A program made the position numbers and the translations under genes. A stretch of DNA of 64,000 nt from Novipirellula herctigrandis (GTDB taxonomy: Bacteria; Planctomycetota; Planctomycetia; Pirellulales; Pirellulaceae): contig SJPJ01000001.1 of the NCBI GenBank assembly GCA_007859835.1, forward strand, positions 8,284,329 to 8,348,328, written 5' to 3'. The notes below the pieces were generated by a model. That model saw only the letters and a program-made list of their open reading frames with translations, searched no databases and was not told the origin of the DNA. Position 1 is the first letter of the stretch. Every line of letters begins with the position of its first letter. Of the stretch, positions 9,885 to 18,875 are shown one piece after another.

Positions 9885-10027
9885 GAGTCCTCGCGTTCCC
9901 AATACCCGATCGGTTCCGCCCCCCCATTTCAATGACGATTTCCACAGATCGGAAATCAAACCCAACGTCACTCCATGTGGCGTCGAATAGCCTGGAATTT
10001 GATCAAAATGCAACAATATGGAAAAGA

Positions 10028-10044
10028 TGTGCATAAAGTTGCAT
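10028..10044. promoter_or_regulatory. Candidate LacI-family operator, copy 2
   Basis: This 17-base sequence is identical to 8718-8734 (dyad TGCA-N6-TGCA). It lies 144 bp after the regulator's stop and 92 bp before the start of the small secreted protein at 10137, in a 252-bp gap otherwise without a gene. Position suggests control of the 10137-13879 unit. Confidence 0.7.
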
Positions 10045-10136
10045 TTGTTGATTGATTGATCCGAGAGTGTCGCATAGAACAGAAACTCTCAATCTAACTT
10101 ACTCGTTACCTCCAATCTCCAATTTCAAAAACAACA

Positions 10137-10649
10137 ATGAAAAACCTATTTCTACTGACACTGCTCTGTTCATGTTTCGCTTGCCCCGCTTCTCATGGAG
10201 ACGAAATCAATACAGAGAAGAAACTCGACTTCGGCGACTACACATCCGAAACGATCACCGGGAAAGCTTGGGAGTCCTACAATGCAAAGAAATATGATGA
10301 CGCCATCACGTTTGCGAAAACCTGTATCAAGATGTTTGAAAAAGAAGCCATCGAAATGCAGAAGAGTTTGAAGGAGCCAGTCGACTCTAGTGATCGCGAT
10401 GCGGTTTCGAGTAAATGGGCATTGAACGATGTGGGAACCTGCTACTTCGTTCTGGGGCAAGCCTTGGAAGCGCAAGACAAAGGACCCGAAGCGATGAAGG
10501 CGTATAAGAAACTGGTCAAGACGGTTCCGTTTGCGCAGTGCTGGGACCCGCAAGGATGGTTCTGGAAACCTGTTGATGCAGCGAAGAAACAAATCAAGAA
10601 ACTTGAATTTGAAGCCCTCGATAGCGATGACGTGAAAAAGAGTCAATAG
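10137..10649 (+). CDS. Small secreted TPR-like protein
   Basis: 170-residue exported protein of unknown function. The N-terminus is a signal peptide (MKNLFLLTLLCSCFACPASHG, cleaved near residue 21). The mature part is alpha-helical with a TPR-like pattern: AWESYNAKKYDDAITFAK pairs with GTCYFVLGQALEAQDKGPEA, each ending in a large-small residue alternation. Two cysteines and a WDPQGWFWKP segment lie outside the repeats. Related short proteins occur beside planctomycete glycosidases and are sometimes labelled beta-glucanase precursor, but no glucanase motif is visible here. It lies downstream of operator copy 2 and upstream of giant lipoprotein 2, likely in one transcript. A scaffold or adaptor role would be inference. 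Confidence 0.75.
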   Translation: MKNLFLLTLLCSCFACPASHGDEINTEKKLDFGDYTSETITGKAWESYNAKKYDDAITFAKTCIKMFEKEAIEMQKSLKEPVDSSDRDAVSSKWALNDVGTCYFVLGQALEAQDKGPEAMKAYKKLVKTVPFAQCWDPQGWFWKPVDAAKKQIKKLEFEALDSDDVKKSQ

Positions 10650-10813
10650 AGCCCTGATTCAAGTTTGGATTTCACAGGAACAAGTAGCCACAAGTAGAAA
10701 ACAAATGCGATGTTGAAATGGAAGGTTCCCTCGAATATATGCGAGTAGGTTTGCGACAATTGGCATCGGTGCAGTTGACTTCGATCGCATGGTTTCGGTT
10801 GGGGCGACGGTTG

Positions 10814-13800
10814 ATGTTTCGACTTAGCTACGAGTTGTTGAGATTCCAAACTCTTATGCTGATTGTTGCAATGAGTCTCTGCGGGTGCGGGGAACAGCCA
10901 AGGGGAAATCAGTCGCTTGAGCCAACTCGCTCAAAAGACCCACGCGAAGTTTCTCAGGTTGAACCGGTGGTCGATAAACCGGCCGAGAGTTCGAGTCGAT
11001 CGGGTCGGGATGGTTCGCTCCGAGAAGAGCGGGTTGATAAGGCGCTAGCTTACCAAGCAAAGGGAGCGTTTCGCGAAGCAGCCGGATTGTTTCGCGAGCA
11101 ACTTTTAGAGAATCCAAAGGACTTCGAAGTACTGTTTCATCTCGCCAACACGGAGGCGGCTCAGCAAAACAAAGGTCTTGCGATCGATCTTTTGAGCGAG
11201 ATTCCCCTTGACCACCCGGAAGCAGGACTTCCGGCGCTCGGTGTTTCAGCAGGCTGGTGTGTCGAGATCGAGCGATATGGAGATGCCGAACTGCGTTATC
11301 GGAAGATTCTCGAGATTGATCCTTCGATTCACTTCGCACGTCGAGCATTGGCGCACATGCTCAATCGACAAGGGCGGCGTCATGAGGCGGGTGTGTTGAT
11401 CCGTCAACTCTGCATGGCGGGCGACGTGATGCAGGATGAATTGCATTCGTTGATCGTCGAATCCGATGCGATGTATGATCCGCCGGGACAGCCTCCTGCG
11501 GAAGGGACGCGTGCCTATTGGCCGATCGGTGACATGGGCCAGGCTCGTTTCCTCTTTACGGAAAAGAAATACCTCGAGGCGGCCGAGCTGGTGCAGCCGA
11601 TCGTTGAATCGGGCGACGCACCTGCTTCGGTTGTTGCTTTTTTTGGCCGCGTTGCCGTGGAAGCTCAGGACGATGAAAAATTCTCGCTTTGGCTCCCTCA
11701 TGTAAATGATGCAATTAGGGAGTATCCGGAGTACTGGGCCGCGATTGGAACTCACTTGATTCGAGAGGCACAGTACCCAGAGGCGGTTCGAGCACTTGCC
11801 GAGGCGCTGCGACTTGATCCAACGGACCTGCGCTCGATGCGACGACTTTTTCAAGGACTAAGGTCGATGGAGCAGCCCGACAAGGCGGAGGTTTGGATTG
11901 CGCACTACGCCCTGATGAATCGCATCTTGCGAGCAAGTGTCACTATTGCCAGCTCACCCTCGCCATCGGACAAAACCTTCCAGACCATGGCTAGTGACCT
12001 TGAATCGGTTGGTCGCAATCTTGAGGCCACTCTTTGGCGTTCGATCGCTGCAACGCGAATTTCCAATGACAAAGCACTTGCCGATCTTCGACAACAGATG
12101 AAACAAACCTTGGCACTCAACAGGGCATTTCCCACACGCGATCAACGATGGTGCGGAATGGACTTGGGCAGTGCCCCATTACCTTCGTTGCCATCACAGA
12201 TTCAGTCGTTTGCAAACAATGGAACGAAGGAGCCATCTCGCATCGAAGGTTTGAAGAGTGTCGATCCAGCCTCCTTTCGCGACATTTCGAAAGAAATGGG
12301 CCTGCACCACAATTTCCGAATTGCCAAAGATCCGATTGAAAAGGCGTTTGCCATTTATCAAACCTTTGGCGGTGGCATTGCTGTGACCGATTTTGATCTC
12401 GATGGTCAGCAGGATATCTATTTAGCACAAGGCGCAGCGGATCCCGATGAATTTGTTGCCGAAGAGTCCGACATGTTGTATCGCACGATTGCCAAAGCCG
12501 GTTCACAACGGTTCGTTGACGTCACGGAGTTCGCCAATCTAAAGGAGCGAGCCTATACCGTTGGTGTGACCTCAGGTGATTGGAATCAGGATGGATTTCC
12601 TGACTTGGCCGTGACAAATATCGGTGTCAATCGGTTGCTGGTCAATCAAGGGGACGGCACCTTTGTCAGCCAGGCACTTGATGATCAACCTGACTTCACA
12701 AGACTCAGTACATCGCTTGCAATGGGGGATGTGACGGGCGACCATCTGCCTGACCTGTTTGTGTGCAACTATCTTCGCGACCCAAAAATTGCAAAGCATC
12801 CGGAACTCGACTCGATGGGTGATCCGCTCGATGCGATTGCGCCTTTAAGCGTCAAACCATTTCGCGACCAACTCTACGTCAACGCTGGCGATGGCCGAGT
12901 TCAATCGGGTTTTGTGGGAGCGGATGAGTCAGTCGCATGCACCGGACTTGGCGTCATCATGACGAACCTTCTTGAAGATCAAACTGGAAATCAAGTATTT
13001 GTTGCGAATGACGTCCGAAATAATCAGCTCTGGACCCGTGGCGACGAGGGCACGTTTGTTGACCTCGCTGTACCGTATGGCTGCGCGTATGGATCGCTCG
13101 GTTCTGCGACAGCGGCAATGGGAGTTACAGCAGCCGACTTTGATCGAACGGGAACGATTGATCTCCATGTGACCAATTTTATCAACGAGCCGGTCAGTTT
13201 TTTTATTAACGGAAATGGACTTTTTCGCGACCTCCACTACCGATTCAATTTGACTAACGGAAGCACCCCGATGCTCGGGTTTGGCACACAGGCCATCGAT
13301 TACTCAAACAATGGATGGCCTGATCTGGTCGTGACCAACGGTCACATCGAAGATCTGGAAAGCAAAGGTCAAGCGTTTCGGCAACCCATTCAACTGTTCG
13401 CGAATCTTGGAACTCGTTTCGAATTGGTCGATGTCGCAAAATCCGCATATTGGTCCAAGCCGCATTTGGGCAGAGCCCTTGCTCGATTGGACATTGATCG
13501 CGATGGGAAGTTAGATTTTATCTTGAGTGACTTTCTCGATCCTACTGTGCTAATGCTAAACGAATCGCCATCGGTAAATCATTGGGTCGCATTTCGTCTG
13601 ATAGGAACATCAAGTGAACGCGATGCGATTGGCGCAAAGATCAAGTTGGAAAGCAATGATCAAGTTTGGACCGCTTGGGTCACTGCGGGCGATGGATTTC
13701 TATGCAAAAACGAATCAAGCGTCCACTTTGGATTGGGGACCGACACAAGTATTCAACGCGCGGTTGTTACTTGGCCAAGCGGAAAAGAACAAACCTACGA

Positions 13801-13879
13801 GACGATTTCCGTGGACGAATCCATTTTATTAATCGAAGGTGAGCCAGAAAGTTTTGTTCTCCCTTCTGCAATGTTTTAG
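10814..13879 (+). CDS. TPR / FG-GAP / ASPIC-UnbV giant lipoprotein, paralogue 2
   Basis: Second member of the family seen at 4298. I chose the ATG at 10814 because it gives a compact lipoprotein signal ending in LCGC; the frame is open from 10718, so an earlier start is possible. After a charged linker come TPR-like repeats (about 75-420), then FG-GAP/VCBS propeller blades with loops such as DFDLDGQQD, DWNQDGFPD and DIDRDGKLD, and the ASPIC/UnbV tail (DAIGAKI, GDGFLCKNESSVHFGLG, VTWPSG). About 1021 residues. It probably shares a transcript with the small secreted protein 164 bp upstream and therefore operator copy 2. It converges on paralogue 3. The function of the family is not established. 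Confidence 0.85.
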   Translation: MFRLSYELLRFQTLMLIVAMSLCGCGEQPRGNQSLEPTRSKDPREVSQVEPVVDKPAESSSRSGRDGSLREERVDKALAYQAKGAFREAAGLFREQLLENPKDFEVLFHLANTEAAQQNKGLAIDLLSEIPLDHPEAGLPALGVSAGWCVEIERYGDAELRYRKILEIDPSIHFARRALAHMLNRQGRRHEAGVLIRQLCMAGDVMQDELHSLIVESDAMYDPPGQPPAEGTRAYWPIGDMGQARFLFTEKKYLEAAELVQPIVESGDAPASVVAFFGRVAVEAQDDEKFSLWLPHVNDAIREYPEYWAAIGTHLIREAQYPEAVRALAEALRLDPTDLRSMRRLFQGLRSMEQPDKAEVWIAHYALMNRILRASVTIASSPSPSDKTFQTMASDLESVGRNLEATLWRSIAATRISNDKALADLRQQMKQTLALNRAFPTRDQRWCGMDLGSAPLPSLPSQIQSFANNGTKEPSRIEGLKSVDPASFRDISKEMGLHHNFRIAKDPIEKAFAIYQTFGGGIAVTDFDLDGQQDIYLAQGAADPDEFVAEESDMLYRTIAKAGSQRFVDVTEFANLKERAYTVGVTSGDWNQDGFPDLAVTNIGVNRLLVNQGDGTFVSQALDDQPDFTRLSTSLAMGDVTGDHLPDLFVCNYLRDPKIAKHPELDSMGDPLDAIAPLSVKPFRDQLYVNAGDGRVQSGFVGADESVACTGLGVIMTNLLEDQTGNQVFVANDVRNNQLWTRGDEGTFVDLAVPYGCAYGSLGSATAAMGVTAADFDRTGTIDLHVTNFINEPVSFFINGNGLFRDLHYRFNLTNGSTPMLGFGTQAIDYSNNGWPDLVVTNGHIEDLESKGQAFRQPIQLFANLGTRFELVDVAKSAYWSKPHLGRALARLDIDRDGKLDFILSDFLDPTVLMLNESPSVNHWVAFRLIGTSSERDAIGAKIKLESNDQVWTAWVTAGDGFLCKNESSVHFGLGTDTSIQRAVVTWPSGKEQTYETISVDESILLIEGEPESFVLPSAMF

Positions 13880-13938
13880 GTCGCGGAAAAGGTCAATCTT
13901 GTTAGCGAGACTATGTGTTGAATTGTCACGTCGAAGAC

Positions 13939-16900
13939 TCAATGCGATAATTCAAATGGCTCCACGTCTTCCTGCACTAACAACCACCGAGACCGGGACG
14001 CCAATTGAGCGTAGGTCTGTTTTCGGCCATCGGGCCATGTGACGGTGACGTCGCAGGCGTGGGACGAATCGCCGGTCCCGATATGGACAACTCGTTCATT
14101 GCTACAGAGAAAACCGTCGCCGGATGTCTGTGCTGCGGTCCACCGTTGCTCTTCCGATTGAACTTCAACGATCGCTCCGACGGCGTCTCGCGAGCAGTGA
14201 CGTCCACAAAGTTGCAGGTCGATCCAGTGACCTGAGTGATCGGTTCGGTTCACCAAAAGGGCGACGGGTTCGGTTTGGTGCGTGACGGCAAGATCCGTAA
14301 GGCCATCGCGGTTGGCATCAAGGGTCCATAATGCACGGCCGATGTGCGGTTGGTCGAGATACTCACCGCCAATGGCATCTTCGATCGACGTATACTCGTT
14401 TCTCTCGGTGCGTTTGAATACTTGCATCGGTTGAGAGTAGGGTGTTGCTCGTTCACCGCTTGGATAGGAATCGACATGGCCATTTGATACGACCAATTCG
14501 AGTTTCGTATCGTTGTCGAAGTCCACGGCCTGAGTGCCAAATCCAACGAGCGGCAATGTCGAAATATCAAGTTGATGGAGAGTGGTTTGGTCTCGCCAAA
14601 GTCCTGGACCGTGTTGATTGTGGTAGGTGTTACTCTCATTAACAAAATTAGTGACGTAGAAATCCAAGTCGCCATCTCGATCCAAGTCACCGGTAGCAAT
14701 CCCCATGGAACCCTGGGCCGGCGAGCGCTCATTCGATCCCAGTCCGCGCAAGATCGCAGATTCGTTTAGCTGGAAATCGAAGCCCGTTCGCGTCTCAGAC
14801 GTGTTCGAACGGGTCCAAAAATGGTTGCTTGTCATATCGTTAGCGATAAATACGTCAACGCCTCGTTCTTGGTCAAACGATCCTGCAACCACTCCTAAGC
14901 CACGACCAATCACCATCGGCGTGGCGTTCCACTGCGAGGTGCGATCAACAAAGTCCCCTTCACCACCATTATGCAAAAAGCGATCAGGGCATCCAGGAAA
15001 CACAAGTGGTGCGCAGGCTCTTGCAATCTCAATGCCTTTTTGGGGACAGTCTTGTGTCACCGGTTCAAGCCCGATGCAGTAGTTGAGGATCGTTAGGTCC
15101 GCCAAACCATCGCTATCCAGATCCGCAACTGCACCGCTAGTAGACCAACTCGACTGGCCCTCACTCTCGTGAAGTCGATGACTTGCATCGCAAAACGTTC
15201 CGTCCCCGTTATTGACTAGCAGCGTATTTGGGCCATAGTTCAGCACCAAAATGTCTGCGAAGCCATCTTCGTTGACATCACCAATCGCAACGCCCTGGCC
15301 GAAGCCGGTGTCACCCGTCCGCGAGGGCTCGGTCACATCCAAGAACACGCCTTCGATATTTCGCATCAACCCATTGGTTTCGGAATTGCGATAAGGGGGG
15401 ATTCCACCCGCGGCCGCTAAGTACAAATCACACCAACCATCAAGATCGAAGTCGATCGCTCCACCGCCACAACCAACCGTCTGGTAGAGCATGACACCCG
15501 GTTTTTCCAAGTGCTCTCCGGTGCGACCAAAAAAATGCAGTGCACGTTCAGTGGCTTCGTTCACCAGTTTGATCTTATGCGGTTTCCTTGTTGAATTAGC
15601 TGCAATGATTGGATGATCGTTCCGTGGGGCCACGGAATGAAGTTTCGGTTCAAGAGGGGGCAATGGAAAGCGGGTCAAATCTAGCTCAAGCTCTAAACGC
15701 GATTTCGTGTCTTGCCAAGGTGTATCTTTACGAAGTGTTTTGAGGATCGATTCGCGAATTTCAACCACGGGCACCGAATCATCCTCGGGAAGCGTCATGG
15801 CGATGGAAGCCCACGCTTCGGCTTCCCATAGGCGACCAAGGCCGCGTAGTGCTGTGGCCATTTCGATTGCATCGGCTCGTGCGGTGACACCGGATGTCGA
15901 GAGGCGTGACATCAATTCACTGATTTGACTGAGAAGCAAAACGCGTGTTTCAATCGCTTTCATCGTGTCGGAGTCTAGGCTGCTTTGCCCCTCTTCGAAT
16001 TGCCTCAATGACGTACTCAACCGAGTCCACGCCGCTCGTGAATTGGCATTGCGACGAGTCGCTTCCCAATAGGCGCGGGTCGATTCGAGTTGAAGTTGTC
16101 GCGAACGCGACCAATCGCCTAGGGCGATCCAGTAGGCTGGATAATGTCCGACATCGGTGTCGGCACTTCGTGCCAGCGATATGAACTCGTCGAATCGGCC
16201 CGACGCTACAAACGCTCGGCCCAATAGCGCGAGTGAAGGAGCATGGTTTGGGTAGCGGTTGAGGATCCCGCGTAGTAAGCCAACTGCTGCTACCCTATCG
16301 CCGCGGTCAAACAGAATTTTTGCTTCGGCGATCAACGGACGCTGGTCGTTCGGATTGCGTTTTGCCATCTCCACAAGTGGCTCTGCGCTTTCCGTTCGAA
16401 CCTCGGAATCATTGAGTGCCAATAACAGGGCACGGTCGAATTGACGGTTGCGAACCAAAAAACGCCCGTGGGGCAAACTGCGAACGCGGTCTTCGGTCCC
16501 CCAATACATGTCGTGTAAACGGCGGCGGATATCGTGTTGCATTGGTTGGTGGACTAGGACCTCTTCAAACATCTCGATGCAATCGTGCATTCGCCCAGCT
16601 GCGAGCATGATTCCCATCGCTTGTTGCACTCGAGACGAGTTCTCAAATGACTCAGCACGGCATGCGTCAAGCATCAGGTCGCCCGCTATTTCAAGCTTTT
16701 CATTCTCGTACGCGACTTCAGCAACCGTAGCGATTGCTGTGGGATCGTTGGAGTGTTGAGTTAAAACCGCATTGGACAGCGTCCAAGCTTCTTGCCACTC
16801 TTTGCGACGCATCGCCAAACGCATCTCTTGAAGCGGTTCTAAAGTTGCAGGCGGAGTCTCACGAGTGGAAAGATCCGCGGCTTTCTCACACCCCGCGACC

Positions 16901-16944
16901 AATAGAATGGACGTCAGGAGAAAGCATCGGACGAGCAATGACAT
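13939..16944 (-). CDS. TPR / FG-GAP / ASPIC-UnbV giant lipoprotein, paralogue 3
   Basis: Third paralogue in the cluster, 1001 residues, starting with a clean lipoprotein signal ending in VAGC at residue 19. TPR-like helices span about 35-400. The propeller carries calcium-type loops DFDLDGWCD, DVNEDGFAD, DLDSDGLAD, DLDRDGDLD and DANRDGLTD. The ASPIC/UnbV module closes the protein (DAVGAIV, GDGFLCSNERVVHIGTG, VTWPDG). Unlike paralogues 1 and 2 it has no copy of the TGCATAAAGTTGCA motif upstream, and is preceded by a hairpin at 16987-17024. It also has an extra Cys-rich insertion in the propeller (LNYCIGLEPVTQDCPQKG to RACAPLVFPGCPD), absent from the other two. Confidence 0.85.
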   Translation of the reverse strand: MSLLVRCFLLTSILLVAGCEKAADLSTRETPPATLEPLQEMRLAMRRKEWQEAWTLSNAVLTQHSNDPTAIATVAEVAYENEKLEIAGDLMLDACRAESFENSSRVQQAMGIMLAAGRMHDCIEMFEEVLVHQPMQHDIRRRLHDMYWGTEDRVRSLPHGRFLVRNRQFDRALLLALNDSEVRTESAEPLVEMAKRNPNDQRPLIAEAKILFDRGDRVAAVGLLRGILNRYPNHAPSLALLGRAFVASGRFDEFISLARSADTDVGHYPAYWIALGDWSRSRQLQLESTRAYWEATRRNANSRAAWTRLSTSLRQFEEGQSSLDSDTMKAIETRVLLLSQISELMSRLSTSGVTARADAIEMATALRGLGRLWEAEAWASIAMTLPEDDSVPVVEIRESILKTLRKDTPWQDTKSRLELELDLTRFPLPPLEPKLHSVAPRNDHPIIAANSTRKPHKIKLVNEATERALHFFGRTGEHLEKPGVMLYQTVGCGGGAIDFDLDGWCDLYLAAAGGIPPYRNSETNGLMRNIEGVFLDVTEPSRTGDTGFGQGVAIGDVNEDGFADILVLNYGPNTLLVNNGDGTFCDASHRLHESEGQSSWSTSGAVADLDSDGLADLTILNYCIGLEPVTQDCPQKGIEIARACAPLVFPGCPDRFLHNGGEGDFVDRTSQWNATPMVIGRGLGVVAGSFDQERGVDVFIANDMTSNHFWTRSNTSETRTGFDFQLNESAILRGLGSNERSPAQGSMGIATGDLDRDGDLDFYVTNFVNESNTYHNQHGPGLWRDQTTLHQLDISTLPLVGFGTQAVDFDNDTKLELVVSNGHVDSYPSGERATPYSQPMQVFKRTERNEYTSIEDAIGGEYLDQPHIGRALWTLDANRDGLTDLAVTHQTEPVALLVNRTDHSGHWIDLQLCGRHCSRDAVGAIVEVQSEEQRWTAAQTSGDGFLCSNERVVHIGTGDSSHACDVTVTWPDGRKQTYAQLASRSRWLLVQEDVEPFELSH

Positions 16945-16986
16945 AAAACCGACTCGGTGACTGAGAGGCTTTTCGCGATATGCACA

Positions 16987-17024
16987 ACCCCGCGCAGCCC
17001 AGAAATATTTCGGCTACGCGGGGT
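16987..17024 (-). terminator. Strong hairpin after the small lipoprotein gene
   Basis: ACCCCGCG-C-AGCC pairs with GGCT-A-CGCGGGGT around a 12-base loop, a 12-bp stem with one C/A mismatch. It lies 90 bp after the stop of the lipoprotein gene at 17115 and upstream of the 16944 start. No T tract follows clearly, so it may act as an RNA stabiliser or a Rho-associated end rather than a classical intrinsic terminator. Confidence 0.6.
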
Positions 17025-17114
17025 CGGCTGGAAGCTCTTGCAAGCTTCGATAGATATCGGTTGACGAAGATTCCGATTGACGAGCTACATCAATGGGAAC
17101 GCAATCAACAGGAT

Positions 17115-17306
17115 TTATTGATTCGGGTTGCTTTTCTGTGACGCTGACATCGACTTTGCATAGTCAGTGTTTCTCGCATCAAGCTGTGCTTGGATTTCAG
17201 CAGTAGGTCCTCCGACAATGGTTGGTTCATCCGAGCTACCACATCCCGAAAGACAAACGAGTGAAAGAGCCAAGGTCAGGCTGCCAAACAGTGATATTCG
17301 ATTCAT
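17115..17306 (-). CDS. Small lipoprotein partner of DUF1559 protein
   Basis: 63-residue lipoprotein; function unknown. The ATG at 17306 gives MNRISLFGSLTLALSLVCLSGC, a textbook lipobox, followed by a short hydrophilic tail. Upstream in-frame codons to 17378 have no signal character. Such tiny lipoproteins commonly follow DUF1559 genes in planctomycetes, and this one lies 112 bp after the DUF1559 stop, with a hairpin between them. Co-expression with the pseudopilin-like protein is therefore likely, with stoichiometry set by the hairpins. Confidence 0.8.
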   Translation of the reverse strand: MNRISLFGSLTLALSLVCLSGCGSSDEPTIVGGPTAEIQAQLDARNTDYAKSMSASQKSNPNQ

Positions 17307-17368
17307 CTTAATGTATTCGCAGAATTGAGATCTATTGGATTTAAAGGGCAATGCAGGGAAAGCCGCCT

Positions 17369-17395
17369 CCCCGTGCAACGGATTGTTGCACGGGG
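17369..17395 (-). terminator. Perfect hairpin between DUF1559 gene and small lipoprotein
   Basis: CCCCGTGCAAC and GTTGCACGGGG form an 11-bp perfect stem with a 5-base loop, 24 bp after the DUF1559 stop and 63 bp before the lipoprotein start. No T tract follows on the transcribed strand, so partial termination or 3'-end protection is more likely than full termination. Confidence 0.65.
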
Positions 17396-17418
17396 GGAGC
17401 GTTCGCTTTCAGCTTAGA

Positions 17419-18633
17419 CTAGAATTCTTCGCTGATTGTTTCTTTGCTGGCACGGGTACCAAGTGATCCCCACAAGCCATACGGGCTCTTTGAACCAGGC
17501 GATGCTGTGCCGGTTCGCGAGAATTCAACCATGTGGGTTGTTTGGTTACCCGCTTCGATTGAGTCGGTGACAAACTTCACCGCCCCGTCACCCATCAGGA
17601 TGTGGCAACCACCTTGATGGCGGCTACTTGGGGGAACGATACCTTCTTGGCCGGGCCATTCACCTTGGTAGCACAATGTACCATTCGGCGGAATCACGGT
17701 CATCATCCCGGTGTAGAGGTGCTCTCCAGTCATCCATTGGTAACCACGCCCAAAGCTAGAACCGTGAGACTTGATGATGGTATCGGTGCCGGCAGCCCAG
17801 AAACGAGGTCGTAGTGGGTCTACCGAACCATCGGTGCTACAGATCGATGGATTCGCTTTGGAACCCTTAAAAATCGCAGCATCCGTTGTGACGTCACGGT
17901 CGCCAAGGTCGGTGTTGATCTCTCCCGCGATGATGGTATTGGAAAGTCCGTCTAGGATATCTCGGAAAGCCATTTTTTGGTGCACTACGAATGCACCGCG
18001 TTGACCGGCACGACTCCATTCAGCGTCAGCTGTTTGGACGACCAAACGTTGGTCCACCGCTCCGGTTTCTGCTTTAGAGAATGAATCACCAAGACAGCAT
18101 GCGTAGTTTGTGCGTCCTTGGCCTGGTAGACCGCGACCCGGATCCGAAGGGCATCGGAAGCTTGGCAGTTCCGTCATCGCGGGAGGATATGCGAAGTCCG
18201 TTCCGGCTTTCGGACCGAAAGCGGTATAAGGCGGTGTTCTTGGAGTCAAGCCTCCGGATGCGCCAACCTCGGAGCCGAGCGGATTGGAAATTTGTTCCCA
18301 AATCGCTTGTTGCTCGATGAAAGGAGTGATTGGCACGAGCCAACTCAATTGGCTCTGATTGGTGACGGCACTACCATCCCACCAAGCACCCGTGTTTGGG
18401 TCCATTCCCGTACCCGTTTTTTGTTTAGGCAATTGATTGTAGGCGGAATGATAATTGTGAACTGCAAGCCCGATCTGCTTGAAGTTATTGCTACAGCTCA
18501 TTCGGCGAGCTGCTTCGCGTGCGGCCTGAACCGCTGGCAAAAGGAGACCAACGAGAACACCAATGATCGCGATGACCACCAATAGCTCGACAAGCGTAAA
18601 CCCAAGTTTGGGATTCTTTGCACGATACATCAT
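17419..18633 (-). CDS. DUF1559 pseudopilin-like protein
   Basis: Exported planctomycete protein of the type IV pilin/type II secretion pseudopilin style; precise role unknown. The prepilin signal is GFTLVELLVVIAIIGVLVGLLLP near residues 11-33, with cleavage expected between G11 and F12. The C-terminal region has the DUF1559 hallmark CHILMGDGAVKFVTDSI (H-x-DG motif) and conserved FRCPSDP and GLSNTI segments. 404 residues is typical. A three-copy 8-bp repeat lies in its leader (18673-18696). It is followed by a hairpin and a small lipoprotein. These proteins are present in many copies per planctomycete genome, so linkage to the neighbouring sugar loci may be incidental. Confidence 0.93.
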   Translation of the reverse strand: MMYRAKNPKLGFTLVELLVVIAIIGVLVGLLLPAVQAAREAARRMSCSNNFKQIGLAVHNYHSAYNQLPKQKTGTGMDPNTGAWWDGSAVTNQSQLSWLVPITPFIEQQAIWEQISNPLGSEVGASGGLTPRTPPYTAFGPKAGTDFAYPPAMTELPSFRCPSDPGRGLPGQGRTNYACCLGDSFSKAETGAVDQRLVVQTADAEWSRAGQRGAFVVHQKMAFRDILDGLSNTIIAGEINTDLGDRDVTTDAAIFKGSKANPSICSTDGSVDPLRPRFWAAGTDTIIKSHGSSFGRGYQWMTGEHLYTGMMTVIPPNGTLCYQGEWPGQEGIVPPSSRHQGGCHILMGDGAVKFVTDSIEAGNQTTHMVEFSRTGTASPGSKSPYGLWGSLGTRASKETISEEF

Positions 18634-18672
18634 GAATATTACCTAAATGAGAAGGGAAGAAATCAAACGAAA

Positions 18673-18696
18673 GAGACGAAGAGACGAAGAGACGAA
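18673..18696. repeat. 8-bp tandem repeat in DUF1559 leader
   Basis: Three exact copies of GAGACGAA lie 40 bp upstream of the DUF1559 start. The run is purine-rich. It could be a slippage-prone leader or a simple microsatellite. Confidence 0.8.
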
Positions 18697-18875
18697 GTAG
18701 GGTGCGTATCGAATCGGAAGCCGTTTACTACCAATCGCACACCTATTTGCAGCAGTAAGAAACGCGTAAAGCAGAGATGGGAAACGCAATCAAAGCATCT
18801 TTTCAATGAACTCCTAAAGAAAAACCAACGAGACAATCACGATTTGAAAAAGTACGGGGAACAGCCATTAAACTC

